A stretch of 64,000 nt of DNA from Nibribacter roseus. Its GTDB lineage: Bacteria > Bacteroidota > Bacteroidia > Cytophagales > Hymenobacteraceae. Of this stretch, positions 8,168-17,110 are shown piece after piece. The DNA lies in the NCBI RefSeq assembly GCF_042662225.1, contig NZ_JBHSYQ010000006.1, forward strand, positions 293,942 through 357,941. Reading direction: 5' to 3'. Positions within the stretch are counted from its first letter, which is position 1, and the number at the start of each line of letters is the position of its first letter. A program made the position numbers and the translations under genes. The notes under the pieces were generated by a model that was not told where the DNA came from, ran no database searches, and was given only the letters and a program-made list of their open reading frames with translations.

Positions 8168-8818
8168 ATGGAGCCAATGCAAAACCTGCCAGATAATCCT
8201 AAACTGCTGTATGTAACAGATCCCATGTGCGCCTGGTGTTACGGGTTTACGCCCATCATTCGGCGGCTTCGGGCTCTTTGGTACGGCAGGCTGTCGGTGC
8301 AGGTGCTGGTGGGAGGGCTTCGGCCGTACGCGCAAGAGCCGCTCACTTCTGAAGAGTCAGACAAACTGGCGGTAAGCTGGCACCGGGCCCAGGAGAAATC
8401 ACACCTGCCTTTTGACTATTCCTTCTTCCTGAAAAAAGAAATTTACTATGATACCGAGCCCGCCTGCAGGGCTCTGCTCACAGTACGGAACCTGCGGCCT
8501 AATTTAACATTGGAGGTGCTCCGCGCCCTGCATTCCGCTTTCTACGCCGATGGTCTGGATATCAGTAATCCACAGGTGCTGGTGCAGGTGGTAAAGCCAT
8601 TCGGCATTTCTGAGAATCTGTTTTTGGCTCTCTTTGAAACCGAGGAAATCTACCGGCAGACCGAACAGGAATTCCAGTTCGTGGAAAATCTGGGTGTGAC
8701 CACTCTACCAAGCGTCTACCTAGAACATCCCGCAGGGCCTCGGCTCATCTCCCGCGGCTTCTCCCAACTCCCAGACCTGGAAGAGCATCTTTTGCAGGCG
8801 TTCCAGATTCCATATTAA
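8168..8818 (+). CDS. DsbA-family thioredoxin-fold protein (CxxC)
   Basis: 216 residues from ATG 8168; ATG 8177 is an equally possible start. A thioredoxin-like strand (LLYVTDP) is followed by the redox motif C21-A-W-C24, a helical insertion, and the cis-Pro loop TTLPSVYLE. The DPMCAWCYGF signature matches the DsbA/FrnE-type predicted disulfide isomerase group (COG3531-like). No signal peptide is visible, so it is probably cytoplasmic. Its role in disulfide or thiol chemistry is inferred from the fold. The stretch after it holds only repeats. Confidence 0.85.
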   Translation: MEPMQNLPDNPKLLYVTDPMCAWCYGFTPIIRRLRALWYGRLSVQVLVGGLRPYAQEPLTSEESDKLAVSWHRAQEKSHLPFDYSFFLKKEIYYDTEPACRALLTVRNLRPNLTLEVLRALHSAFYADGLDISNPQVLVQVVKPFGISENLFLALFETEEIYRQTEQEFQFVENLGVTTLPSVYLEHPAGPRLISRGFSQLPDLEEHLLQAFQIPY

Positions 8819-8912
8819 AAAACTCTAGCTGTTCCATTCAAAGAAAATGTACGGACAGATCGCGACCTGTCCCACTGCGGTGGCTGTCTTATTTTCTCTT
8901 GCTCCTGAGTGT

Positions 8913-9024
8913 CTTCGTTAGGTCCCTCGGCTTTGCTCGGGATGACCACAAAGGAGTAGGACCAACAATGTTTAGCTCTCCTTGTGTAAACATTCCCCTC
9001 GCCCCCTTCAAAAGGGGGAGTATC
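8913..9024 (-). repeat. Composite family C/D element, copy 2 (inverted)
   Basis: On the minus strand the order is the C module (GATACTCCCCCTTTTGAAGG, GTTTACAC, AAGGAGAGC), then the D module (GTCATCCCGAG ... CCTAACGAAG), the same order as copy 1 at 2002-2112. It lies in the 292-base gap between the DsbA-like and universal stress genes, which holds no gene. Confidence 0.7.
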
Positions 9025-9110
9025 AGACATGCATGGTTGAGGTAAATATACTAAAGCAACTATATCTGGTCTGTTTGAGTAAAACATTAGAAATACTGAG
9101 CCAACCTTAA

Positions 9111-10037
9111 ATGCCTACTACTATGATGAAAACAATAGCCGTTCTAACTGACTTTTCAGACGAAGCCCGCCACGCCACCACGTATGCTATAGAGCTAGCC
9201 CAAGCGCTGGAAGCGAAGTTGGTTTTTGTGCATGCCGGCCAATTAAATGCCTCCACCATGGGTACTTCTGTCACGGCCTCCGGATTAGCTTGGTCAGACC
9301 CTAATATATACAATCCTGCCACAGTGGAGATGGATGAAGAACGACTGCGGGACGAGGAGAGAAGGCTGAATGATATAGTATCAGAAGTTCGTCGTTCAGT
9401 GGCGCCCGACCAGCTGGTGGAGGCTGTTTTTCTAAGAGGAGTAGGCACCGATGTTATTCTGGATTACCTGGAGCAAAACCCAGTTGGGTTAGTGGTAATG
9501 GGCACCAAAGGTGCCCAGTCTTCTCTTGACCGCTGGATTGGCACCAACACCGGCTACATTATGGACAAAGCACCCTGCCCTGTTTTGGCTGTTCCGCGTC
9601 ACAGCAACTACACCGGCCTCAAAAAGATTGTTTTCGCTGCCGACCCACACCATGAAGTACAGTGGCACATAGAGGAGTTAACCACCATTGCTAATACTTT
9701 CGGAGCCGAAGTAACGGTTCTGTATGTGCAGGAGCATGAAGGCGAACAGAAAGACGAGGATCGCTGGCTTGTGTTCTCCCAGAAAATGGAACTGCAGGCG
9801 CCCACGTTTAAATTCGCCAGAATCTTCAGTGGTGATTTGGCGCGTAGCATTGAAGAATACGCCCAAAGTAAAAACGCCGATATGTTGATCGTGGCCAAGC
9901 AGCACCGCTCTTACCTGGAGAATCTGTTCCATACCAGTACTACCGAGCGCCTTGCGCACGACAGCGTATTGCCGTTGCTCTCCTTGCCTGCGGTAGAAGA
10001 AGGAAAAGCGAGGCCTGATTCTATTTTTACGAGGTAG
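9111..10037 (+). CDS. Universal stress protein with two Usp domains
   Basis: 308 residues, twice the length of a single UspA domain. The first domain (about 5-162) starts KTIAVLTDFS and ends with the nucleotide-binding signature GTKGAQSSLDRWIGTNTG and APCPVLAVP. The second (about 168-300) starts KKIVFAADPHHE; its glycine signature is degraded, which suggests only the first half binds ATP. Starts at 9111, 9123 and 9126 are all possible. It is a cytoplasmic stress protein by family knowledge; its specific role is unknown. Monocistronic. Confidence 0.92.
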   Translation: MPTTMMKTIAVLTDFSDEARHATTYAIELAQALEAKLVFVHAGQLNASTMGTSVTASGLAWSDPNIYNPATVEMDEERLRDEERRLNDIVSEVRRSVAPDQLVEAVFLRGVGTDVILDYLEQNPVGLVVMGTKGAQSSLDRWIGTNTGYIMDKAPCPVLAVPRHSNYTGLKKIVFAADPHHEVQWHIEELTTIANTFGAEVTVLYVQEHEGEQKDEDRWLVFSQKMELQAPTFKFARIFSGDLARSIEEYAQSKNADMLIVAKQHRSYLENLFHTSTTERLAHDSVLPLLSLPAVEEGKARPDSIFTR

Positions 10038-10088
10038 CAGGTTTGGTAAACGGTATTGGCACAGACACTAGCAGGTCTGCGCCATTGC

Positions 10089-10127
10089 CGTTTCTAGCCT
10101 GTTTTTCCAAAATCAGCTCCAAAACAG
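10089..10127. repeat. Family A palindrome, copy 5
   Basis: CCGTTTCTAGCCTGTTTTT and AAAATCAGCTCCAAAAC, imperfect arms, 52 bases after the universal stress gene. Confidence 0.6.
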
Positions 10128-10280
10128 GTACCTTCAGAAGAAACTAGCTGCAATAGCAAACCTTATTACAGCTTTCCCACAAGTAACTTTCAGGATGACA
10201 AGAGAGAATATAATACACTTGACAATTCCTTATTCTCTATCAAAGTAAATTCGGAAACAGAAAGACGCCAGCAAAAGGCA

Positions 10281-10448
10281 GATTCTCCCCTTGAGGGGAG
10301 ATAAAGAGGGGTGTTTACAAAGGAGAGCACGCATTGTCGATAAATCATTTCCTGAAGGATTGAATCCTAGATAGCATGGAACAATTGTAGGCAATGCGTG
10401 GACCGGCAGCTGTAAACACCCCTCTTCGCTCCCCTCAAGGGGAGAATC
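10281..10448. repeat. Inverted pair of family C modules
   Basis: GATTCTCCCCTTGAGGGGAG at 10281 with GTGTTTACA and GCACGCATTGTC faces an inverted module ending at 10448, with about 50 bases between. The left module carries the AAGGAGAGC subtype of copy 2 (8913); the right carries the CCGGTCCACGC subtype of copy 1 (2002). This is a MITE-like arrangement. Confidence 0.7.
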
Positions 10449-10515
10449 TCTGCAAAGGCGTAGAGGCGAAGTCTTTGGCAGTTGCAACTCCCTAGTTTAC
10501 GTTAATTCCCATTTC

Positions 10516-13500
10516 CTAATTCCCAATTAAACCATACTCCCTCATAAACACCTCCTCCAGCTTCTTCGCTTCTGGCAAACCACCAGCGTAGGCGGCTTGT
10601 ACTAAGTTCTGCAGCCCGTACAAGTTCAGCTGGCGCTCTCTGAAGAAGTGAGCAGGTTGCGTGCGGTAATAATTCAGCTGTGAGGCAAAACGGTTTGACA
10701 ACAGGTTTGTCAAGTCTCGGGCTTCTTTGGTCAGTCCGGCTTGGGCGAGGGGCAGCACCAGGCTGGTGCTTTCATAGTTGTGCGGTGCGCCTTTGTCGGG
10801 CATGAGTTCCAGGGCTTTAATCAAAACGTGGCGGGCTTGGGCAGTGTCTCCGGCTTGTAAATGCGCTGAGGCCAGCTCCGCAAAATTGCTCCGGTACACC
10901 GGCACTATCTGCGTGGTGAAATTTTCCTCATACGGATGGTCATCTTCGGCCAAGCCGGTGTACTGGAAATTCTTTAATAGGCTTTCTTGGGTGCGGGCGC
11001 GGTCTACATAAAAGGGAGCCTTAGGGTCTGGGTTTCGGGCGGGCACCAACCGAAGCGCTTGCCCTTCTAACTGCAGGAACGGCTGCAGACCCAGTTCAGC
11101 CGTTTCAGAGCCGGTGCTGGCGAAGTAGATAGGTCGTTCCCATTGGTTTGCAGCCAGAACATCGAGCATGAAGAGGTGCTTTTTCTCCAATGCCCCAGCC
11201 GTTACTTCCCAGTTCATTACCTCCGGAACCTGATTCGCTCTTTCAGAAGAGACTGTTCCATTTTGCAGGACTGCGTTTCTGTCTACCCGAAGGCTTAGCT
11301 TTTTGGTGGGCAGTACACTGAGTGTTCGGCCGTCCTGAGTTTGCACCTGCAGCGCCGGATGGTTCTGTTTTAGCAAGTCCATGTACTGGTTTAAGTCCAT
11401 GCCGCTGTCTTGCACGCTGGGGTTGGCCATGTACGGCAGGTAATTGTTTTTGCTGAAGGCGTAGTGCGACGGTTCTAATGTGGTGGGCAGCGGTGCTGAG
11501 GTGTTCACCTGCCGCATGGCCTGTTCCACGTACCAATCGGTGTTGAGGTAAGTCATTACCAGCACCCGCACATCGGTTCTAAAGCCCTCCACTTTCTGCG
11601 CGTACCACAGCGGAAACGTGTCGTTGTCGCCGTTAGTGAACAAGATGGCATTGGGCGCCACAGAACTTAACAAGTTTTTAGCGGATAGGAGAGCGTGGTA
11701 GCGGTTAGAACGGTCGTGGTCGTCATAGCCTTCGGCTAAGAGTATGATAGGAACTGAGAATGCCAGAACGGTGGCTATCACCGCTGTCGGAACCGCTGAT
11801 TTCAGGAACTTGCGTAATCCTTCGGCGAGAGCCAGAACGCCTAAACCAATCCAGATGCTGAAGGCATAGTACGAGCCCGCAAAAGTGTAGTCCCGCTCGC
11901 GGGGTTCAATAGGCGGTTGGTTCAGGTACAGCACAATGGCTATGCCCGTGAAAAAGAATAAAAGCGCCACTACCCACGCATCTCTGTTTTGGCGCCGAAA
12001 TTGGAAAATCAGCCCCAAAACACCTAACAGGAAGGGGAGCTGGAAGAACTGGTTCCGGTACTTGCTGCTGGCCATTGGCTCGGGTACGTCTTGTTTTTGT
12101 TTCCAAGGCCATAGCACCCCCGCGCCCTGCACTTCGCTTTCGCGGCCAATGAAATTCCACCCGAAATACCGCCAGTACATGTGGCCCAGCTGGTATTTCC
12201 ACAGGAAACTCAGGTTCTGCCCGAAGCTAGGTTTCTGGCCCGCCTGTACGTCCACCCACTGCTGGTACGCCCGCAGGTGCACCGGCTGGTCTGAGTACAG
12301 GCGGGGGAGCAGGGTTTTGTCTTTGCCATCGTACACACTCTCAAACTTCTGGTCTACCACCACATATTTGCCGTTCTGCGGCGCGTATACCTTACCGGTG
12401 TTCTCGTAGCTCTGCGCCTGGGCAGGGAACTGCGGCCCGAACAGCAGCGGCCTTGAGCCGTACTGCTCGCGTTTTAGGTAACTCACGAAGGAGAGAATAT
12501 TCTCAGGATTGTTTTCGTCAATAGGCGGATTAAAGCCAGACCGTATAGGCACCATCAGGTAAGAAGAATAGCCCACCAACACCAGTACCAGTGCCACCAG
12601 TGAAGTGTGCAACAGCGGCTTCTGATGCTGCTTCGCCCAGCGCAGTCCGTACACAATAGCTCCTGCCAGCAAGAGCAAGAACACCACCGCGCCGCTGCCA
12701 AAAGGCAAGCCTATGCTGTTCACGAAGAACACCTCAAACGCGCCTGCTATGGACGGAAGCCCCGTAATGACACCCTCCATCACCGCCAGCACCAGCGCCC
12801 CGCCAATGGCCAAGGCTGCCACCACGCCACCCTTTGTTAGTTTGTATTTCTTGAAATACACCAGCAGCGCCAACGCCGGAAGCGCCACCAGATTGAGCAG
12901 GTGCACACCAATGGAAAGCCCCACCAGATACGCCAGAAACAAGAGCCAACGGTCGGCCTCCGGAGCGTCTGCCTGTTCCTGCCACTTCAGCGCCGCCCAC
13001 ACCACAATGGCCGTAAAAAACGACGACATGCCATAGACTTCGGCCTCTACCGCACTAAACCAGAATGAATCTGTAAACGCAAAGGCCAACGCACCCACCG
13101 CCCCGCTGGCTATTAGCAAAATGCGTTGGGCAGGAGTAGGGCCTTCGGCCGAAATGGACATTAGCCGTTGCGCCAGCAGCGTAATGCTCCAGAACAGAAA
13201 CAGCACCGTTCCCGCGCTACTCAACGCCGACAGAAAGTTCATCCACCACGCCACTTGTGATGTATCACCGAAACTGAACAACGTGAACAGTCGCCCGATG
13301 AGCAAAAAGAGCGGTGCCCCTGGCGGATGCGGCACCTGTAGTTTATAAGCCGCTGCAATGAACTCGCCCGTGTCCCAGAAGCTGGTGCTGGGCTCCAGCG
13401 TCAGCACATACACTCCCAGCGCCACTAAACCAACAAACCAGCCGGTTAAAGTATCAAGCTTTTGAAATGCGCGCCATGCCGGAGAAACCGTTACTTTTAC

Positions 13501-13773
13501 TTTTGCTGGGAGAGGGGAGTCCTGCGGATGCGTTTCTGGCCTGTTTTTCCTGAAAATGCCCCAAAACGGAAGCGCCAACCCCACTACCACCAGCAACGGC
13601 CCCAGCGTGAGCCCCTGAAAGCCGTAACCCTGCGGGTGCGCGTCAGAAGCCATCAGGACAAACCCAAGTGCAATGATACCAATGCCAAGGAGCAGCGGCA
13701 TGAACTGGCGTTTGGTGAATAGGAAATGTGGTTGTAAAACTGGTTTGCTAGGTGCTTTAATGATGGTACTCAT
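10516..13773 (-). CDS. DUF3098-DUF2723 (GT117-type) membrane glycosyltransferase-like fusion
   Basis: 1085 residues from ATG 13773; the longer frame to 13875 runs into repeat DNA. Residues about 18-75 (two hydrophobic segments, LLLGIGIIALGFVLM and LGPLLVVVGLALPF) resemble a complete DUF3098 protein. From about 100 a DUF2723/GT117 domain begins, with SFWDTGEF at 131-138 and HPPGAPLF, then about ten membrane helices typical of GT-C enzymes. The C-terminal third is soluble, with a TPR-like AHLQAGDTAQARHVLIKALE stretch near 985. The family is linked to O-glycosylation in Bacteroidota, but donor and acceptor are unknown. DUF3098 is normally a separate small protein, so this appears to be a fusion; the junction coincides with a family A palindrome (13531-13568). 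Confidence 0.88.
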   Translation of the reverse strand: MSTIIKAPSKPVLQPHFLFTKRQFMPLLLGIGIIALGFVLMASDAHPQGYGFQGLTLGPLLVVVGLALPFWGIFRKNRPETHPQDSPLPAKVKVTVSPAWRAFQKLDTLTGWFVGLVALGVYVLTLEPSTSFWDTGEFIAAAYKLQVPHPPGAPLFLLIGRLFTLFSFGDTSQVAWWMNFLSALSSAGTVLFLFWSITLLAQRLMSISAEGPTPAQRILLIASGAVGALAFAFTDSFWFSAVEAEVYGMSSFFTAIVVWAALKWQEQADAPEADRWLLFLAYLVGLSIGVHLLNLVALPALALLVYFKKYKLTKGGVVAALAIGGALVLAVMEGVITGLPSIAGAFEVFFVNSIGLPFGSGAVVFLLLLAGAIVYGLRWAKQHQKPLLHTSLVALVLVLVGYSSYLMVPIRSGFNPPIDENNPENILSFVSYLKREQYGSRPLLFGPQFPAQAQSYENTGKVYAPQNGKYVVVDQKFESVYDGKDKTLLPRLYSDQPVHLRAYQQWVDVQAGQKPSFGQNLSFLWKYQLGHMYWRYFGWNFIGRESEVQGAGVLWPWKQKQDVPEPMASSKYRNQFFQLPFLLGVLGLIFQFRRQNRDAWVVALLFFFTGIAIVLYLNQPPIEPRERDYTFAGSYYAFSIWIGLGVLALAEGLRKFLKSAVPTAVIATVLAFSVPIILLAEGYDDHDRSNRYHALLSAKNLLSSVAPNAILFTNGDNDTFPLWYAQKVEGFRTDVRVLVMTYLNTDWYVEQAMRQVNTSAPLPTTLEPSHYAFSKNNYLPYMANPSVQDSGMDLNQYMDLLKQNHPALQVQTQDGRTLSVLPTKKLSLRVDRNAVLQNGTVSSERANQVPEVMNWEVTAGALEKKHLFMLDVLAANQWERPIYFASTGSETAELGLQPFLQLEGQALRLVPARNPDPKAPFYVDRARTQESLLKNFQYTGLAEDDHPYEENFTTQIVPVYRSNFAELASAHLQAGDTAQARHVLIKALELMPDKGAPHNYESTSLVLPLAQAGLTKEARDLTNLLSNRFASQLNYYRTQPAHFFRERQLNLYGLQNLVQAAYAGGLPEAKKLEEVFMREYGLIGN
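13531..13568. repeat. Family A palindrome inside a coding sequence, copy 6
   Basis: CGTTTCTGGCCTGTTTTT and GAAAATGCCCCAAAACG, encoding residues about 69-81 (around GIFRKNRPET) of the membrane protein, exactly after the DUF3098-like part. It is the only copy found within a gene. Confidence 0.65.
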
Positions 13774-13822
13774 AGTTGTCAGCGCTGTACTTACAGTTCT
13801 TGGTTCTCTATATAAATTGCTG

Positions 13823-13970
13823 TTCGGGATTTGCAATCCCGAATTTGGGTAACTGCGGATTTGTAATCCGCACAAAGGAGGCAGCTAGAATTGCGAAGGG
13901 GATTGCAAATCCCCAGTTAAATACTTCCGGATTGCAAATCCGAAAGAGCAAGGGTTCGCAAATCCGGAAG
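13823..13970 (-). repeat. Family E REP-like palindrome cluster 2
   Basis: Palindromes TTCGGGATTTGCAATCCCGA (13823 on), GCGGATTTGTAATCCGC (13855-13871), GGGGATTGCAAATCCCC (13898-13914) and CCGGATTGCAAATCCG (13927-13942), plus a partial copy to 13970. Read on the minus strand it matches cluster 1 (6907-7072) module for module. Confidence 0.75.
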
Positions 13971-14043
13971 ACAACAATGAAAGCAATTTCCTTTGCTAAC
14001 TCCTTCTCCTTTGCAAACATACCGGCTTCTGTCAAGCACCTAG

Positions 14044-14082
14044 GTTAATGGTTTGTAAAAAGATGTTAATGAGATGTTAATG
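14044..14082 (+). promoter_or_regulatory. Phased GTTAATG direct repeats (candidate response-regulator site)
   Basis: GTTAATG occurs at 14044-14050, 14065-14071 and 14076-14082, spaced 21 and 11 bases, i.e. two turns and one turn of the helix. OmpR-family regulators bind such repeats; the site is 38 bases before the kinase gene. Confidence 0.45.
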
Positions 14083-14119
14083 CGGTGGCGCAGAGGGAGA
14101 AAATCCGTACTTTTAACCC

Positions 14120-15397
14120 ATGAGCAGACGGAAAATCCAAATCATTCTGGTGCTGGCCAGCGTTTCGCTGATGGCCTTGCTGGGCGCGCAACTGGTGTGG
14201 CTCACCAAAGCCTACAATGTGCAGGAACGGGAGTTCAACCACAGCGTGCAGGTGGCCCTGACCAATGTGGCCGACCAACTGCTGACCCAGCTGGGGCAAA
14301 CGGCCTCTGCCAAGCCCATTCAGCAAGTAGCTTCTAATTTCTTCGTGGCCGAACTGAACGCGCCGGTAGACCCAACCGTGGCCGCGGCGCTGCTACAACA
14401 AGAACTGGGTCGACGGAAACTGCAGGAACCGTATGAATTCGGTTTGTACAACAGTCTGGATGATACGCTCATGTTTGGCCAGTTTGTGCCTGCTACGCAG
14501 CAAATTTCCTCCGCCAAAGAGCCTCAAACAGTGATACGTCATGAGAATGAAGGGGCAGTGCCGATGTACAATCTGGCAGTGGTGTTTCCCTCCAAAACCT
14601 CGTTTATTCTGAAGGAAATGGAGTTCTGGTGGTACAGCACCGGTGCCTTGCTGCTGGTGGTGCTGTTCTTCGCCTACACCATGATTCAGATTCTGCGCGA
14701 GAAGCGGTTAGCCGAACTCAAGACAGATTTCATCAACAACCTCACCCACGAACTGCAAACCCCTATTACCAATATCGGACTGGCCAGCGAGGTACTGCGC
14801 AAACGCGCCGAAACCTTGCCCGCTGAAAGGCTCACCCGTTACCACGACCTGATTCATTCTGAAAACGAAAGGCTGCGGGCGCAGGTGGAGCGGGTACTTC
14901 AGATGGCTACCATGGAAAGCCGGGAGCTGGCCCTGAAGAAAGAAGCGGTTGACCTGCACGCTCTTTTGCAGCAAACCTCAGAGAACCTGTCGCCGCGTTT
15001 GCAGCAGCGTTCTGGTCAGCTTAGGTTAGATCTACAGGCCACCCAGTCGTTGGTGCACGCCGACAGCCTGCACGTGGCCAATGCGCTGTACAGTTTGCTG
15101 GACAACGCCGAGAAATATTCGCCGCAGGCCCCGAAGATTGAAGTGAGCACCCAAGACGTGGAGCAAGGTATTCTCATCAGCATCCGCGACCATGGCATCG
15201 GTATCAAGAAAGAATTCCAGAAGTTTTTGTTTGACAAGTTTTACCGCGTGCCCACCGGCAACGTGCATGACGTGAAGGGTTTCGGCTTAGGGTTGAGCTA
15301 TGTAAAAGCCATCATGGACGCGCACCACGGGCAAGTGACGGTTGAGAGCGCCGAGCAGCAGGGAACGTGTTTTAGATTGGTGCTGCCGGTGAGATAA
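14120..15397 (+). CDS. Sensor histidine kinase
   Basis: 425 residues. TM1 about 8-28 and TM2 about 168-190 enclose a ~140-residue periplasmic sensor region with no recognisable domain and no HAMP. The HisKA phosphoacceptor is His210 in LTHELQTPITN. The catalytic domain has the N box LLDNAEKYSP, G1 DHGIGI and G2 GFGLGLSYVKAI. The likely partner is the OmpR-type regulator at 17268, about 1.9 kb downstream on the same strand; such kinase-regulator pairs are usually adjacent, so the two genes between look inserted. The signal is unknown. Repeats at 14044-14082 may mediate autoregulation. Confidence 0.93.
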   Translation: MSRRKIQIILVLASVSLMALLGAQLVWLTKAYNVQEREFNHSVQVALTNVADQLLTQLGQTASAKPIQQVASNFFVAELNAPVDPTVAAALLQQELGRRKLQEPYEFGLYNSLDDTLMFGQFVPATQQISSAKEPQTVIRHENEGAVPMYNLAVVFPSKTSFILKEMEFWWYSTGALLLVVLFFAYTMIQILREKRLAELKTDFINNLTHELQTPITNIGLASEVLRKRAETLPAERLTRYHDLIHSENERLRAQVERVLQMATMESRELALKKEAVDLHALLQQTSENLSPRLQQRSGQLRLDLQATQSLVHADSLHVANALYSLLDNAEKYSPQAPKIEVSTQDVEQGILISIRDHGIGIKKEFQKFLFDKFYRVPTGNVHDVKGFGLGLSYVKAIMDAHHGQVTVESAEQQGTCFRLVLPVR

Positions 15398-15469
15398 AGA
15401 TTAGCTGAATACGCTTAACTTTATCATCAATCCAATTGAGGATTTAAAATAACATTAAGCTATCTTGAA

Positions 15470-15895
15470 ATGAATGCGAATAATATATTATTGATAAGTG
15501 CTCTAATATTATTTTGTAGTTGCGATTGGGGTAGAACCCCTAGTAAAAATAGATTTCAAACAGCTGCAGATATAATTATTCCTACAGACATTCAAATTAT
15601 ACAGGATGAGTACCAAGATATGTGGCAAGATTATGCCATTATATATAAAATCGGACTTACTCCGGCAAGTACTACTCAATTGATCAAAAGTATACATAAG
15701 TCAAAATATTACGATCCAGTAAAAGCGAAAAGTAGCATCTTAAAAGCTGGCTCAGAGAGTTACAATGGTGTTAGTGGAGAATGGTTAGATTCAGAAGATG
15801 GTTATCTCTTTCAGGGAAAGGAGGGGCGTACATTTTTTTCTATTGAACTAGACACAGTTAATCGGGAAGCTATCTTCAAAGAACTAGCGGATTGA
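15470..15895 (+). CDS. Small lipoprotein of unknown function
   Basis: 141 residues starting with a type II signal peptide and lipobox (ILFCSC, Cys18). The remainder is soluble, with no motif I recognise; FSIELDTVNREAIFKELAD forms the end. The gene is clearly AT-rich compared with both neighbours, suggesting recent acquisition. It lies 72 bases after the kinase and before the AlkD-like gene. It is probably exported and anchored in a membrane. Function unknown. Confidence 0.7.
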   Translation: MNANNILLISALILFCSCDWGRTPSKNRFQTAADIIIPTDIQIIQDEYQDMWQDYAIIYKIGLTPASTTQLIKSIHKSKYYDPVKAKSSILKAGSESYNGVSGEWLDSEDGYLFQGKEGRTFFSIELDTVNREAIFKELAD

Positions 15896-15942
15896 TTTAT
15901 ATAAAATAGTTGAAAATTAGCCTCAAAACAGAAACCCGCACC

Positions 15943-17049
15943 ATGCCAACCCCTCTTAAAGAAGTATACTCTCCGCAATTTTTTGACGGCTTCACTAAAG
16001 TACTGCAGAAGGTAGTGCCAACTGTTGACCCGGTAGAATTCAAGCGGCAAATCTTTGCGGAGGGCTGGGAAGCGAAAGAACTGAAGGAGCGTATGCGGCA
16101 TACGGCGCAGGTGCTACACCATTTTCTGCCGCAAGAATTTCCGGAAGCGGTGCGGCTCATTTTGCAGTCCATAAACCAACTGAAGGCAGAGCAGTTTCCA
16201 GTACGGCATGTGGAGTTCATGTTCTTTCCGGATTATGTGGAGCTGTACGGGCTGGATGATTTGGAAACGTCTACCATGGCCATGGAACAGATTACCCAGT
16301 TCATCAGCTGTGAATTTGCGGTGCGGCCGTTTCTTCTCAAGTACCCAGAACAGATGATGGCGCAGATGCTGGCGTGGTCTAAGCATGAGCACCATGCGGT
16401 AAGACGGTTTGCCAGCGAAGGTTGCCGGCCTAGATTGCCGTGGGCCATGGCGCTGCCGTTCCTGAAGAAAAATCCGTCGCCCATTCTACCCATTCTGGAA
16501 AACCTGAAGAACGACCCTTTTGAGTTTGTGCGCCGAAGTGTAGCCAACAACTTGAACGATATTTCCAAAGACAATCCGGAGCTGGTACTGGAACTGCTGG
16601 CCCAGTGGAAAGGCCAAACGCCGGAAGCGGATTGGGTGGTAAAACACGGCTGCCGTACCTTACTGAAACAGGGGCATACGGAGGTGCTGAAGTACTTCGG
16701 GTATGAAGGAGATGCACAGTTGGCACTACAAGACTTTAAAGTGCTCACGCCCGAGGTGTCGTTGGGTAAAGACTTGCTATTCTCGTTCGTGCTACAAAAT
16801 ACCTCAGACCTTCCGCAGAAGGTACGGCTGGAGTATGGCGTGTATTATCAGAAGGCGAACAAATCATTGGCGCGGAAGGTGTTTAAGATAAGTGAGCGGG
16901 AGTACGCGCCGGTAGAGAAGGTGGCCATCACGCGCAAGCAGAGCTTCAAATATATTACTACCCGCAAGTACTACACCGGTCCGCACCGCGTGTCACTTAT
17001 TGTGAACGGGCAGGAGAAAGACATTGCTGATTTTGTAGTGGTGAATTAA
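15943..17049 (+). CDS. DNA alkylation repair protein (AlkD-like HEAT repeats)
   Basis: 368 residues from ATG 15943; an earlier in-frame TTG at 15910 would start inside a family A-like half element. Helical repeats typical of AlkD span about 90-250 (KYPEQMMAQMLAWSKHEHHAVRRFASEG, FVRRSVANNLNDISKDNPELV), where AlkD-type glycosylases wrap alkylated DNA. The last ~110 residues form a beta-rich, immunoglobulin-like domain (LTPEVSLGKDLLFSFVLQN) seen in a subgroup of this family. It would be cytoplasmic and remove N3/N7-alkylated bases; catalytic competence is not shown. It separates the kinase from its presumed regulator. Confidence 0.85.
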   Translation: MPTPLKEVYSPQFFDGFTKVLQKVVPTVDPVEFKRQIFAEGWEAKELKERMRHTAQVLHHFLPQEFPEAVRLILQSINQLKAEQFPVRHVEFMFFPDYVELYGLDDLETSTMAMEQITQFISCEFAVRPFLLKYPEQMMAQMLAWSKHEHHAVRRFASEGCRPRLPWAMALPFLKKNPSPILPILENLKNDPFEFVRRSVANNLNDISKDNPELVLELLAQWKGQTPEADWVVKHGCRTLLKQGHTEVLKYFGYEGDAQLALQDFKVLTPEVSLGKDLLFSFVLQNTSDLPQKVRLEYGVYYQKANKSLARKVFKISEREYAPVEKVAITRKQSFKYITTRKYYTGPHRVSLIVNGQEKDIADFVVVN

Positions 17050-17110
17050 ACCATTGATAAGCGCTAAGGTTGTTTGCAATGTTTACGTTTTAACTCTTTA
17101 ATTTTTTCTA

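Larger units (their letters stand above)
10038..10515. other. Convergent gap with repeats
   Basis: Between two convergent genes. It contains a family A palindrome and an inverted pair of family C modules; I see no gene in the remainder. Confidence 0.5.

Noticed and set aside
13774..13875. N-terminal extension of the DUF3098-DUF2723 protein to ATG 13875
   Set aside because: The extension translates family E palindromes; ATG 13773 gives the conserved start.
15910..15942. TTG start for the AlkD-like gene
   Set aside because: Lies in a half family A element (GAAAATTAGCCTCAAAACAG); ATG 15943 is better.
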